Counted from the stretch's first letter, positions 36,575 to 45,566 are shown. The stretch is DNA of 64,000 nucleotides from Komagataeibacter melaceti (GCF_003403295.1 NZ_QUWV01000070.1:24544-88543); one strand, 5' to 3'. Notes: generated from the sequence alone by a model not told the origin. Numbers and translations are program-made.

Positions 36575-37980
36575 TTTCCGCTCTCCGGTGCGGTGGCCGC
36601 GGGTGTGGCGCGGTTCTTCTTGTACCAGTCGTGAAATGTCTGTTTGATCGGGTGCGGCAGTTCGCGGTGCTTGCCCCACGGGTTCAGCCAGTTGTACAGC
36701 GCAAAGCGCGGCAGGCTTTCAAGCGACGTTTCGGTCGCGCGCAGTGCGGCGCGGTACATCTTGGGCTGGCCCATGAGCTTGCCCGCCATGTACATGATCT
36801 CACGCTTTACAAACGGTATTTCACGGTGCTGCACCAGCACGCGCCGCCATTTGTACAGCTGTTCATGAATGTCGATCTTGACCGGGCAGACATTGGTGCA
36901 GCTTCCGTTCAGTGTCGAGGCGAAGGGAAGCGTGCTGTATTTGCGTTCATTGAAGGTGGGATCAATGATCGCCCCGATCGGCCCGGAATAGACCGCGCCA
37001 TAGGACAGCCCGCCCGAGCGGCGGTACACCGGGCAGGTGTTCATGCACGCGCCACAGCGGATGCATTTGAGCGATGTCCAGAAATCATCCATGCCCAGAC
37101 GGTGCGAGCGGCCGTTATCCACCAGCACCACATGCATTTCGCCCCCATCCTGCGGGCCACGGAAATGGGTGGTGTACTGCGTGATGGGCGAACCCAGCGC
37201 GCTGCGTGACAGCAGGCGGATGAACACGCCCAGATCGGCCATGCGCGGCACCAGGCGTTCGATGCCGATGGTGGCGATATGCAGGTTGGGCACCGTCGCA
37301 CTCAGGTCGGCATTGCCTTCATTGGTGCAGACCACGAACGTGCCGGTTTCCGCCACCACGAAGTTGCCGCCGGTCATGCCCGCATCGGCATGCAGGATCA
37401 CGGGCCGCGCCGCCTGGCGCTGGGCTTCGGCCAGCAGGTGCGGGTCACGGATGTTGGGGTCGGTGTGGTAATCCTTGGCGAAGATCTTGGCCACGTCCGA
37501 TGTCAGCTTGTGAACGGCGGGCACCACGATGTGGCTGGGCAACTGGTCATCAAGCTGCTGGATGCGTTCACCCAGGTCGGTTTCGGTTACGGTGACACCC
37601 TGTTTTTCAAGATAGGGCCGCATGTCACATTCTTCCGTGACCATGGACTTGCTCTTGATCAGGCTGCGTGCGCCATGTGCCTTCAGGATGTCGCCCACGA
37701 TGCGGTTGTGTTCCGCCCCGTCACGCGCCCAGTGTACATGGATGCCGTTTTTCTTCGCGTTCTCCTCGAACTGCTCAAGATATTCCGGCAGTTGTGCGAG
37801 GGTGTGTTCCTTGATGCGCGACGCTTCCTCACGCAGTTCCTGCCATTCGGGCAGCATGTGCATCTGGGCGTCGCGCTTCTGGCGCATGTCCCACAGGCGT
37901 TCGTCATGGAACTTGAGGTGGGGGGCGTCTTCCAGAAAATGCTCGGCCGCCCGGGCATGGTTGACGGGTCTGTTGCTCAT
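36571..37980 (-). CDS. lutB: Lactate utilization iron-sulfur protein B
   Basis: A 469-residue protein with an N-terminal LUD domain (KSMVTEECDMRPYLEKQGVTVTETDLGERIQQL and VVAETGTFVVCTNEGNADLSATVP) and a ferredoxin-like region near the middle (CIRCGACMNTCPVYRR, then CTNVCPVKIDIHEQLYKW) that binds two 4Fe-4S clusters. It carries electrons from L-lactate in the LutABC complex. The stop overlaps lutC and the start overlaps lutA, giving a coupled three-gene unit. Confidence 0.93.
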   Translation of the reverse strand: MSNRPVNHARAAEHFLEDAPHLKFHDERLWDMRQKRDAQMHMLPEWQELREEASRIKEHTLAQLPEYLEQFEENAKKNGIHVHWARDGAEHNRIVGDILKAHGARSLIKSKSMVTEECDMRPYLEKQGVTVTETDLGERIQQLDDQLPSHIVVPAVHKLTSDVAKIFAKDYHTDPNIRDPHLLAEAQRQAARPVILHADAGMTGGNFVVAETGTFVVCTNEGNADLSATVPNLHIATIGIERLVPRMADLGVFIRLLSRSALGSPITQYTTHFRGPQDGGEMHVVLVDNGRSHRLGMDDFWTSLKCIRCGACMNTCPVYRRSGGLSYGAVYSGPIGAIIDPTFNERKYSTLPFASTLNGSCTNVCPVKIDIHEQLYKWRRVLVQHREIPFVKREIMYMAGKLMGQPKMYRAALRATETSLESLPRFALYNWLNPWGKHRELPHPIKQTFHDWYKKNRATPAATAPESGK

Positions 37981-38720
37981 TGTGCTGCTCCGTTAAGGAT
38001 CTGCGCAATATGGATGAAGCGGATGGGCACGCCTGCGCGTTCCGCGCAGCCCTGCTGGTGCATCATGCATGACGAGTCAGCCGAGACGATATATTCCGCC
38101 CCCGCATCGTGGTGGTCACGCACCTTGTCCACCCCCATGCGGGCGGAGATCGCTTCTTCCGTGACCGAGAAGGTGCCGCCAAAACCACAGCATTCATCAG
38201 GCCGCTTGGGGGTTACGAAGCGGATGCCCTTCACCTTTTTCAGCAGGTCCATCGGCTTGGAGAACGGCTTTTCCCCCAGTTCCGACATGCTGGCCGTGCG
38301 CAGGGCGCGCAGGGTGCCGCAACTGTTGTGCAGGCCGACGGTGTGGTTGAACTCCGCCCACGGAAAGGCCTCGACCTTCAGGATGTCGTGCAGGAACTCG
38401 ACCAGTTCAAAGGTGTTTTCACGCACATGGCGGACTTCATCGGTCTGCGGGATCGCATCGAAATTATCGCGCACATGATGCGTGCAACTGCCGGAGGGCA
38501 TGACGATCTTGTCGAATCGCGCGAAGTTGCGCACGAACAGTGCTTCCGCCGCGGCGGCGTCCGAATTGCAGCCGGAATTGCCCATTGGCTGCCCGCAGCA
38601 GGTCTGGTCCAGCGGATATTCGACATCCTGTCCCAGTTTCTCCAGCAGTTCCAGCGTGGCGATACCAGCCTCGGGGTAGAACGCGTCGATATAACACGGA
38701 ATGAACAGGCCAATTTTCAT
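37977..38720 (-). CDS. lutA: Lactate utilization Fe-S oxidoreductase A
   Basis: A 247-residue protein of the CCG-motif family, with two cysteine-rich motifs: CCGQPMGNSG near residue 40 and CCGFGGTFSV near 190. These bind an unusual Fe-S cluster, as in GlcF and heterodisulfide reductase. The start at 38720 (MKIGLFIPCYIDAF) is the family N-terminus; an in-frame ATG 51 bases up is unsupported. It is the first gene of the lutABC operon, divergent from the LysR gene. Confidence 0.9.
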   Translation of the reverse strand: MKIGLFIPCYIDAFYPEAGIATLELLEKLGQDVEYPLDQTCCGQPMGNSGCNSDAAAAEALFVRNFARFDKIVMPSGSCTHHVRDNFDAIPQTDEVRHVRENTFELVEFLHDILKVEAFPWAEFNHTVGLHNSCGTLRALRTASMSELGEKPFSKPMDLLKKVKGIRFVTPKRPDECCGFGGTFSVTEEAISARMGVDKVRDHHDAGAEYIVSADSSCMMHQQGCAERAGVPIRFIHIAQILNGAAQ

Positions 38721-38780
38721 CAGGGGACACCCATACTCAGCACGATTGGCGCGAAACGTGGCGCATGGCACGTTATTTCG

Positions 38781-38822
38781 TCAAATATATATTGAAGGTG
38801 ATTTCCATATATAATTTATATG
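38781..38822. promoter_or_regulatory. AT-rich palindromic region between lutA and the LysR gene
   Basis: The 106-base divergent gap holds two near-palindromes: TCAAATATATATTGA (38781-38795) and CATATATAATTTATATG (38806-38822). T-N11-A-like dyads of this kind are the usual LysR-type binding sites, and the place fits autoregulation plus lutA control. The inducer, perhaps lactate or a related acid, is inference. No footprint is implied. Confidence 0.4.
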
Positions 38823-38826
38823 AAAG

Positions 38827-39783
38827 ATGGATTTAAGGCATTTACGATATTTCGTGGCTGTAGCCGAGAATGGCAGCTTTACCCGTGCGGCGGAACAGCT
38901 TGGCATGGAACAGCCGCCGCTGAGCCAGCAGATCAAGCAGCTCGAGAACGAGCTGGGCGTCTTGCTGTTCCAGCGGCTGACCCGTGGGGTCAGGCTGACC
39001 GATATCGGGCTGGTGCTGCTGGACCAGGCACGCGCGCTTCTGGGCATGCAGCAGCAGTTCCTTTCCACCGCGCAGGGGCTGGCGCGGGGTGAGAAGGGGC
39101 ATATCCGCGTGGGGCTTGCGGGCGCGGTCTCGCTGCTGCCCATGATCCCGCTGACCGTGCGGCGCTTCCGCGAGGCATGGCCCGATGTCACCATCTACCT
39201 TGAGGAAAGCAATACCCCTGCACTGTGCAAGGCGCTGCATGACCGCGCCATAGACATCGCCATCGTCCGCCCTCCGGTGCCCGATGGTGCGGGGCTGCTG
39301 GTCTCCCCCCTGCTGGAGGAGGAAACGGTCGTCGCCCTGCCCAAGGGGCACCCGCTGGCCATTCACCCCAACCTGGAACTGGAAATGCTGGCGGATGAGC
39401 CATTCATCATCTTCCCGCGTGAACTGGGGCCGGGCTTTCATGACGCCATTCTGTCCGCCTGCCACAATGCCGGTTTCACGCCCCGCATGGGCCAGCAGGC
39501 GCCGCAGATCGCATCGACCGTGCCGCTGGTCGCCGCCGGGCTGGGGGTATCGGTCGTGCCGCGCTCGCTGCACCAGATCCATTCCGGTGGCGTGACCTAT
39601 CATTCACTCGGGGCCAAGGCGCCCCGCGCGGAACTGGCCATCGCCATGCGCGGGGGGCAGCATGTGCCGTTGCTGAGCAACTTCATCTCCACCCTGCGTG
39701 CGTGCTGCCGGGACATGCGTGACAGCACCGTTACCCTCACGCCGGGCCTGCCGGACATGGAAGCCGGTCAGGCCGGGGCGTGA
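38827..39783 (+). CDS. LysR-type transcriptional regulator, probable lut regulator
   Basis: A 318-residue LysR protein: an N-terminal winged HTH (MDLRHLRYFVAVAENGSFTRAAEQLGMEQPPLSQQIKQLEN) followed by a periplasmic-binding-protein-like effector domain (GHIRVGLAGAVSLLPMIP onwards, TVYLEES-like IYLEESNTPAL). It is divergent from lutABC, so control of that operon is likely. The family segment IAIVRPPVPDG near 140 belongs to CbbR/BenM-type co-inducer domains. The effector is not readable. Confidence 0.9.
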   Translation: MDLRHLRYFVAVAENGSFTRAAEQLGMEQPPLSQQIKQLENELGVLLFQRLTRGVRLTDIGLVLLDQARALLGMQQQFLSTAQGLARGEKGHIRVGLAGAVSLLPMIPLTVRRFREAWPDVTIYLEESNTPALCKALHDRAIDIAIVRPPVPDGAGLLVSPLLEEETVVALPKGHPLAIHPNLELEMLADEPFIIFPRELGPGFHDAILSACHNAGFTPRMGQQAPQIASTVPLVAAGLGVSVVPRSLHQIHSGGVTYHSLGAKAPRAELAIAMRGGQHVPLLSNFISTLRACCRDMRDSTVTLTPGLPDMEAGQAGA

Positions 39784-39798
39784 CGGCGCGGGGCGGTG

Positions 39799-40860
39799 TC
39801 AGGCCACGCGGCTGGCGTGGATCAGGTCGTGGATGAAGGACAGCTTGCGCAGGATTTCCGGTGTCAGGACGAAGGGATAGAAATCCGGCAGGCCCATGGA
39901 GCGGTTCAGGCTGTTGGCGGCATAGGTCAGCGGCAGCCAGCCCTGCGTGATCTCGTCGAACGACATTTCGGTATAGGGGTCCTTGCACACATCCGCCCGT
40001 AGCGGCGGGGCATGGGCGCCCGCCGCGTTGATGGACATGCCATAGGCCCATGCGGTCTCCAGCGTGGAGATGATGTGCAGGTAATGGGCCCATGTCTCGG
40101 CAAAGTCCTCCCACGGGTGGGACGTTGCGTACTGGCTGACATACCGGCCACGCCATGCGGGGCTGGGGGGCTTTTCGTAATGTTCCTTCAGGGCGGCGGC
40201 GTAATCGCGCCGGTCATCGCCAAAGATCTCGCGGCAGGCGGCCAGCCGGTCGGGGCTGGCGTCACGGATCAGTACGTTCCAGTAATAATGCCCGATCTCA
40301 TGGCGGAAATGGCCCAGCAGGGTGCGGTAATACTCGCCCATTTCCAGCCGCATCTGTTCACGCTGGGCGTCATCGGCCTCGTTCAGGGCAATGGTGATGA
40401 TGCCGTTCATGTGGCCGGTCATGGCGGGCGTGCCGTCGGGGTGGCTGTCCAGAAAATCGAAGGCCAGCCCGTTTTCGGGGTCCTGCCGCCGGTTGCGCAG
40501 CGGCAGGCCGAGGCGCAGCAGCGTGTAGAACAGGCGGTGCTTGGCGACTTCCAGCTTCTGCCACCGCGCGATGTTGCCCGGTACCGACAGGTTGGGAATG
40601 GTGCGGTTGAAACTGCACGCCACGCAGAAGGTCTGCCCCGGCTCCGTCAGCCAGTTACACGCGCTATGGGCGTTATTGGCGCACATCACGCGCGGGCTGT
40701 CCGGCGCGGCCATGGGGCGCCACAACCCTTCCCCCATGGCTTCCAGCGCGGAAAGCGTGGTCCGTTCGGGCAGGTAGCCCAGAGTCATGCCGCAGCGTTC
40801 GCACGCCGTGTTTTCAAAAAACAGCACCTGCTGGCATGACTGGCAGAAAAACAGCTTCAT
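39799..40860 (-). CDS. Zinc metallopeptidase with N-terminal zinc ribbons
   Basis: A 353-residue protein. Two Cys4 clusters start it (C6, C9, C20, C23; and C60, C68, C79, C82), which should bind structural zinc. A HEIGH motif at 187-191 is the HExxH metal site, with PWEDFAETWAHYLH (about 249-261) offering the downstream Glu/His ligands of a gluzincin-like peptidase. It matches the putative zinc-binding metallopeptidase family (PF15887-like). The gene overlaps the transglutaminase start (ATGA), so the two are co-translated. No signal peptide, hence cytoplasmic action. Confidence 0.85.
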   Translation of the reverse strand: MKLFFCQSCQQVLFFENTACERCGMTLGYLPERTTLSALEAMGEGLWRPMAAPDSPRVMCANNAHSACNWLTEPGQTFCVACSFNRTIPNLSVPGNIARWQKLEVAKHRLFYTLLRLGLPLRNRRQDPENGLAFDFLDSHPDGTPAMTGHMNGIITIALNEADDAQREQMRLEMGEYYRTLLGHFRHEIGHYYWNVLIRDASPDRLAACREIFGDDRRDYAAALKEHYEKPPSPAWRGRYVSQYATSHPWEDFAETWAHYLHIISTLETAWAYGMSINAAGAHAPPLRADVCKDPYTEMSFDEITQGWLPLTYAANSLNRSMGLPDFYPFVLTPEILRKLSFIHDLIHASRVA

Positions 40861-41774
40861 GAGGACAGGATCGACCGTTGCTGGCGTAAGGGTGTGTGAG
40901 TAAGGCCGGGAAGGGGAATTGTTTCCATCACGGCTTCAAAGGTGGCGACGCATTTGTCCAGCAGCCCGCTGACGGGGGCTGCCTCATGCGGTGTCACGGC
41001 AACCGCCAGCGGGATGTGCCCCTGCGCGGCCAGCAGGCCCGATGTCGTATCCAGCCCGATCCAGCCCGCGCCGGGCACATGCACCTGTGTCCACGCATGC
41101 AGTTCGCAGCCCATCCGCTCCGGGGCGTCGCGTTCGGGCTGGAACAGGTAGCCCGAGACAAAGCGCGCGGCAAAGCCGAGCCTGCGCAGTATGGCGATCA
41201 GCAGCCATGCGCTGTCACGGCACGATCCCGCGCCATTGCGCAGTGTCTGCTCCGGTGACCATACGCCTGCTTCCAGCCGGATGCGGTAGGTGATGCGCGC
41301 GGCGATGTCACGCGTCAGCGCCACCAGCAGTTCCAGCGTCGGGCAGGGCAGGCGGGCGCGCCATTGCGCGGTGATCTCATCCAGCAGCGGGGTCGGCGTG
41401 GTGGTTGTGGCAGGTGGCGTTGCCTGCATGTAGGCCGCAAGTGCCGGGTTGCCCCCTGCGCCCTGTGCGGGCCAGTTCCGTGCGGCGGGCGCGATGGTGA
41501 AGCGGAACGGGTCCACCGGGGTCTGGTCGGTGGTCAGGCGTACGGTGATGTCGAAATGGGTCACCCGCTCGGGAAAGCTGACGCGCGCGATGCGGTTGCC
41601 GAACCTGTCCTCCCCCCATGTGCGGACATGTGGATCGGGGGTGATGTCCAGTGAGTGGCCGCGTACGTTGGGGCAGCCGGGCGTGGGGTGCAGCCGGATC
41701 GTTTGTGGGCCGAGATGAACAGGCCGGTCGTATCGGTACCGTGTATGATGGACCAGCATGACATGCGCGTTCAT
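40857..41774 (-). CDS. Transglutaminase-like cysteine peptidase family protein
   Basis: A 305-residue protein with an N-terminal beta domain (VHHTRYRYDRPVHLGPQTIRLHPTP) and a transglutaminase core. The catalytic triad is complete: C185 in GSCRDSAWL, H226 in LHAWTQVHVPG and D242 in GLDTTSG. It matches the bacterial transglutaminase family that co-occurs with circularly permuted ATP-grasp and alpha-E proteins, probably cutting or linking peptide amide bonds. It is translated before the metallopeptidase and divergent from the ATP-grasp gene. Confidence 0.9.
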   Translation of the reverse strand: MNAHVMLVHHTRYRYDRPVHLGPQTIRLHPTPGCPNVRGHSLDITPDPHVRTWGEDRFGNRIARVSFPERVTHFDITVRLTTDQTPVDPFRFTIAPAARNWPAQGAGGNPALAAYMQATPPATTTTPTPLLDEITAQWRARLPCPTLELLVALTRDIAARITYRIRLEAGVWSPEQTLRNGAGSCRDSAWLLIAILRRLGFAARFVSGYLFQPERDAPERMGCELHAWTQVHVPGAGWIGLDTTSGLLAAQGHIPLAVAVTPHEAAPVSGLLDKCVATFEAVMETIPLPGLTHTPLRQQRSILSS

Positions 41775-42060
41775 ATACTCACTCTCAGCCTCGGAAAACG
41801 GTTCCGCATGCCCGCCATCGTGATCCGGCGATGGGTAAGGCTGGACGCGGTTATGGATGCTTCACCCACGCTATCAGGATTGGCGAGGGCGGCAATATCG
41901 TATTTTTCGGGTATCTGCGCGCGAAAGGGAAATGAATGCATATTCGTTCTTGGCAAGAAGCGATTTTCTTGCTCCGCTAGCGGGAAGTGAAATGAAACGA
42001 CAGGTGGGTGGACATGATTCCTTCGCGCCTGACCCATCTCCAGTCCAACGGGGGTAGGGC
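41775..42060. promoter_or_regulatory. Divergent regulatory gap with an inverted repeat
   Basis: 286 bases separate the divergent transglutaminase and ATP-grasp genes. A 7-bp inverted repeat GCAAGAA-N6-TTCTTGC lies at 41953-41972, followed by CCGCTAGCGG; both could be operators. No gene is convincing here. Purine-rich GGGGGTAGGGC precedes the ATP-grasp ATG. Confidence 0.4.
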
Positions 42061-43527
42061 ATGAGTGATACGAAAATGGCGGCACAGGCGGCCGGGCTGT
42101 TCGCGACGTATGACATTCCGGATTTCTTCTGTGAACTGCTTAACCGCAAGGACCAGCCACCTGCCGGCCTGCAGACGGTGCGTGACCGGCTGTCGCGTTT
42201 CGGCCTGGCGGAACTGCGCCGCCGCGCCGCCGCGGTGGAGGCCCAGTTCTACCGCCTGGGCATTACCTTTACCGTCTATTCCGACCGTGAGGCCATCGAC
42301 CGCGTCCTGCCTTTCGATGTGATCCCCCGCGTGCTGACCGCGGCTGAATGGGACCATGTGGATCGCGGCGTGCAGCAGCGCGTGCGCGCGATCAATATGT
42401 TCCTGCACGACATCTACCACGATCGCCACATCCTGCGTGACAACGTGGTGCCCGCCTCACTGGTGCTGGGCAACGCCAATTACTGTCAGGCCATGGTCGG
42501 GCTGGATGTGCCGGGCGGGGTTTATGTCCATATCAACGGCACCGACCTCGTGCGTGACCGCGACGGGCGCTTTCTGGTGCTTGAAGATAATGCGCGCACC
42601 CCATCGGGCGTATCATACGTGCTGGAGGACCGGCAGATGATGCTGCGCCTCATGCCCGATCTGGCCACGGGGCTTGATATCCGCCCGGTGGATGAATACG
42701 GCCCGCGCCTGCACCGCGCGCTGGTGGAGGTCGCGCCCGCAGGGGTGGCGGACCCGCAGGTCGTCCTGCTCTCCCCCGGCATTTATAACGCCGCCTATTT
42801 CGAGCATGTGTTCCTGGCGCGTGAAATGGGCATCCCGCTGGTGGAGGGGCGTGACCTGCTGGTGGAGGACGGGCGCGTTTACATGCGCACCGTGGCCGGG
42901 CCGCGCCCGGTCCATTCCATCTATCGCCGCCTCAATGATGATTTTCTTGATCCACAGGTCTTCAACCCGGACAGCCTGCTGGGCGTGCCGGGGCTGGTGG
43001 ATGCCTACCGGCGTGGGAACGTGACGCTGGCCAACGCGATCGGGACCGGCGTGGCGGATGACAAGGCGGTCTATGCCTATATGCCGCGCATCATCCGCTA
43101 TTATCTGGATGAGGAACCGATCCTGACCAATGTGGAGACCCATATCTGCGCCGAGCGCGAGGGGCTGGAATACACGCTGGCCAACCTGGAAAAGCTTGTG
43201 GTCAAGCCGGTGGGGGAATCCGGTGGCTATGGCCTGCTGATCGGCCCGCACGCCACACAGGCCGAACTGGATGATTTCCGTGCCCGGCTGCGGGCCGATC
43301 CGGCCAATTACATAAGCCAGCCGGTCATCAGCTTGTCGGTATCGCCCACCCTGTGCCCGGCCGGGGTGGAGGCGCGGCATGTTGACCTGCGGCCCTTTGC
43401 CGTGACGGGGCGCGATACATGGGTGCTGCCTGGCGGCCTGTCGCGCGTGGCGCTGCGCAAGGGGTCGCTGGTGGTCAATTCCTCGCAGGGGGGCGGGTCA
43501 AAGGATACATGGGTGCTGGCATCATGA
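42061..43527 (+). CDS. Circularly permuted ATP-grasp protein
   Basis: A 488-residue protein of the circularly permuted type 2 ATP-grasp family (DUF404/407). Family segments appear: YRLGITFTVYSD, VIPRVLTAAEWDHVDRGVQQRVRAINMFLHDIYHD, DRDGRFLVLEDNARTPSGVSY, and VVKPVGESGGYGLLIGP near 385-400 for nucleotide binding. Such proteins are predicted to make peptide or amide bonds by acyl-phosphate chemistry, with the substrate unknown. The stop overlaps the alpha-E start, so both are made together. Confidence 0.93.
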   Translation: MSDTKMAAQAAGLFATYDIPDFFCELLNRKDQPPAGLQTVRDRLSRFGLAELRRRAAAVEAQFYRLGITFTVYSDREAIDRVLPFDVIPRVLTAAEWDHVDRGVQQRVRAINMFLHDIYHDRHILRDNVVPASLVLGNANYCQAMVGLDVPGGVYVHINGTDLVRDRDGRFLVLEDNARTPSGVSYVLEDRQMMLRLMPDLATGLDIRPVDEYGPRLHRALVEVAPAGVADPQVVLLSPGIYNAAYFEHVFLAREMGIPLVEGRDLLVEDGRVYMRTVAGPRPVHSIYRRLNDDFLDPQVFNPDSLLGVPGLVDAYRRGNVTLANAIGTGVADDKAVYAYMPRIIRYYLDEEPILTNVETHICAEREGLEYTLANLEKLVVKPVGESGGYGLLIGPHATQAELDDFRARLRADPANYISQPVISLSVSPTLCPAGVEARHVDLRPFAVTGRDTWVLPGGLSRVALRKGSLVVNSSQGGGSKDTWVLAS

Positions 43528-44561
43528 CACAGGTTTCGGTCTTTCCCGCCCCGCTGCTGCCGGGGTTGCGCAATCTGCTTTCGCGTTACGCCGAGAACAT
43601 GATGTGGCTGGCGCGCTACATGGAGCGCATCGAGAACATGGCCCGGCTGATCGAGGTCACGGGGTCTTCCGTGCGGGCGGGCAGCGTGGATGCGGGCTGG
43701 GACAGCATCATCCACATCAACGCGGATGCGGCCTTTTTCTTCCGCCACCACAAGGCCGCGACCGAGCAGGCGGTCGTCACCTTTTATATTACCGAGGAAG
43801 GAAATCCCGATTCCATCCTCTCCCTTGCCCGCTGCGCGCGTGAAAACGCCCGCGTGCTGCGCCCCCTCATCTCGACCGAGATGTGGATGCACCTGAATGT
43901 CTTTACCCGCTGGGTGATCGAACTGGGGCCGGGCGATGTGGGGGCGGGTTATCTTTCCCCGCTATGCACCCGGCTCAAGCAGGACTGCCAGACCCATTTC
44001 GGCATTACCGAAGGCACGCTGTACCGCGATCAGGGCTGGCTGTTCTACAGTCTTGGCAAGAATCTGGAACGCGCGGACCAGATCACCCGGCTGATCGACA
44101 TAAAATACCATACCCTCCTGCCCAGCGGTGCGGGGGTGGGGTCCGACATCGACATGAGCCAGTGGACATCGGTGCTGCGGTCGGCCGCCGCCTATCATGC
44201 CTTCCGCCGCGTGCTGCCCGATGGCATGACGCCCGCCAATATCGTGGGCTTCCTGCTCAAGAACAACGGTTTCCCGCGTTCGCTGTCCAACAGCCTGTGC
44301 AATGTTTACAGCGCGCTGGGGGCGCTGGCGGGGGAACACCGGCTGCGCCATTGCGGGCCGATTCTTGAACGGGTGGAGGAACTGCGGGTCACGCTGGCCG
44401 AACAGACGGTGGAGGACATCATCCTGCGCGGGCTGCATGAATACATGGACTGGATACAGCGCGAACTGCGCCAGATCCAGAACGAGATTGCCCAGGCCTT
44501 CTGGCCGCCTGTCGTGTCGGTTTCCTCCGCCGCCGATGGCATGGCGCAGGTCCAGAACTGA
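43524..44561 (+). CDS. Alpha-E domain protein, partner of the ATP-grasp
   Basis: A 345-residue all-helical alpha-E protein (NLLSRYAENMMWLARYMERIENMARLIEV at the start; SLSNSLCNVYSALGALAGEHRLRHCG near 260-285; LHEYMDWIQRELRQIQNEI near the end). The start at 43524 is in the ATGA overlap with the ATP-grasp stop. In other genomes alpha-E proteins are always near a circularly permuted ATP-grasp and a transglutaminase, suggesting a peptide synthesis and processing system. No catalytic motif is known. Confidence 0.92.
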   Translation: MTQVSVFPAPLLPGLRNLLSRYAENMMWLARYMERIENMARLIEVTGSSVRAGSVDAGWDSIIHINADAAFFFRHHKAATEQAVVTFYITEEGNPDSILSLARCARENARVLRPLISTEMWMHLNVFTRWVIELGPGDVGAGYLSPLCTRLKQDCQTHFGITEGTLYRDQGWLFYSLGKNLERADQITRLIDIKYHTLLPSGAGVGSDIDMSQWTSVLRSAAAYHAFRRVLPDGMTPANIVGFLLKNNGFPRSLSNSLCNVYSALGALAGEHRLRHCGPILERVEELRVTLAEQTVEDIILRGLHEYMDWIQRELRQIQNEIAQAFWPPVVSVSSAADGMAQVQN

Positions 44562-44575
44562 CAGCTATCGCGCCG

Positions 44576-44599
44576 CCCGCTGCCGTGCGCGGTAGCGGG
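44576..44599 (+). terminator. Hairpin after the alpha-E gene
   Basis: A 10-bp stem (CCCGCTGCCG against CGGTAGCGGG with one G-U pair) and a 4-base loop lie 15 bases after the alpha-E stop. There is no T run, so it may be a processing or rho-linked hairpin. Confidence 0.4.
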
Positions 44600-44664
44600 T
44601 GGTGCTATTGGCAAATAACGGAAGGTTCCGGGCGTCGCCGTGCCTTAGGGATACGACGTTGATC

Positions 44665-44689
44665 TGAAGCTTTTTTGAACAAAGCTTCA
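44665..44689. repeat. 9-bp inverted repeat with internal T run
   Basis: TGAAGCTTT and AAAGCTTCA pair perfectly with a 7-base loop (TTTGAAC). It lies between the alpha-E gene and tRNA-Gln, downstream of tRNA-Gln on its strand, so it may end tRNA transcription. Confidence 0.45.
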
Positions 44690-44760
44690 CCAAGAACTTC
44701 CTTATGATTACAGGATGTTCCGTGGATTGGCTGTTTCAAACAGTCTTTATGGAAAGAAGC

Positions 44761-44835
44761 TGGCTGGGGCGGGAGGGTTCGAACCTCCGCATGGCGGAAT
44801 CAAAATCCGCTGCCTTACCACTTGGCTACGCCCCA
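44761..44835 (-). tRNA. tRNA-Gln (anticodon TTG)
   Basis: A 75-base cloverleaf on the minus strand. The acceptor TGGGGCG pairs with CGCCCCA, the anticodon loop TTTTGAT carries TTG, the T-arm is GGAGGTTCGAACCCTCC, and CCA is encoded. Confidence 0.95.
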
Positions 44836-44924
44836 CCATGTAAAAGAACCGCACCATGGGCGCGATGTGCAGTTCTTCTAATGTCTAAATGACTGCCCCG
44901 TAAAGGGGGGACAGTCAGGTTTCG

Positions 44925-45566
44925 TTATTCCGGCAGGGGTTCAAGCGGCAGGTCAACCATCGGGTCAGTGTCCATGCCGTGATCCATGCCGCCGGGGCCT
45001 TGCGTCTCGGCCGGGCCAAGGCCGGTAAAGCGGGCCGCGCGGTCCAGCGCCTGATCCAGTGCCGCCATGGTGATGCCCATGTCCTGACTGTCATCACGAT
45101 CCCATGTGCGCAGCGTTGCGGTCCATACGCCCACCAGTGCCTGCAGGCGGATCGCCCCGGTCAGCCCGCTGGTGTTCAGCCCGGCGGCGTCCGCCATCCA
45201 CCGCATGCTTTCCAGCGTCGCCCCCCCCAGCAGCACGGCCATAAGCGGGTCGGTGGGCAGGGCGCGCAGGACGCTGCGCACGCCGTCGCGATACTGCTGG
45301 AACACGTCCAGGCGGCGCATGAGCATGTCGAACAGCTTTTCGCGCACGCTGCCTTCGGATTCATCCTCCACCAGCGCCGCCTCATCCGCCAGGCGCCCCA
45401 GCGTGAGCAGGATGGCGGCCTTGCACGGGAAGCGCCTGCGCGCGGTCTCAAGGCTCAGCCCGGCATCCCGCGCGGCGTCAACGACCGTCACACGTCGCCA
45501 TCCGTGCAGGCTGGCGCGTTCCAGCGCGGAACGGAGAAGGGTGGCGTCAAACTGGTCGTTATCCAT
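44925..45566 (-). CDS. TetR/COQ9-like helix-turn-helix protein
   Basis: A 213-residue protein. The N-terminal HTH (SLHGWRRVTVVDAARDAGLSLETARRRFPCKAAILLTLGRLAD) is TetR-like. The C-terminal part (ALVGVWTATLRTWDRDDSQDMGITMAALDQALDRAARF) resembles COQ9, a mitochondrial ubiquinone-biosynthesis protein with a TetR fold that binds lipids. Either a regulator or a COQ9-type lipid carrier is possible. The start at 45566 gives the family N-terminus; further in-frame starts upstream add unlike sequence. It ends about 90 bases before the tRNA. Confidence 0.7.
   Translation of the reverse strand: MDNDQFDATLLRSALERASLHGWRRVTVVDAARDAGLSLETARRRFPCKAAILLTLGRLADEAALVEDESEGSVREKLFDMLMRRLDVFQQYRDGVRSVLRALPTDPLMAVLLGGATLESMRWMADAAGLNTSGLTGAIRLQALVGVWTATLRTWDRDDSQDMGITMAALDQALDRAARFTGLGPAETQGPGGMDHGMDTDPMVDLPLEPLPE

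Noticed and set aside
36472..37209. A plus-strand 245-codon frame across lutC/lutB
   Set aside because: It is antisense to the coupled lutBC genes, which carry clear LUD and 4Fe-4S motifs, and has no domain of its own.
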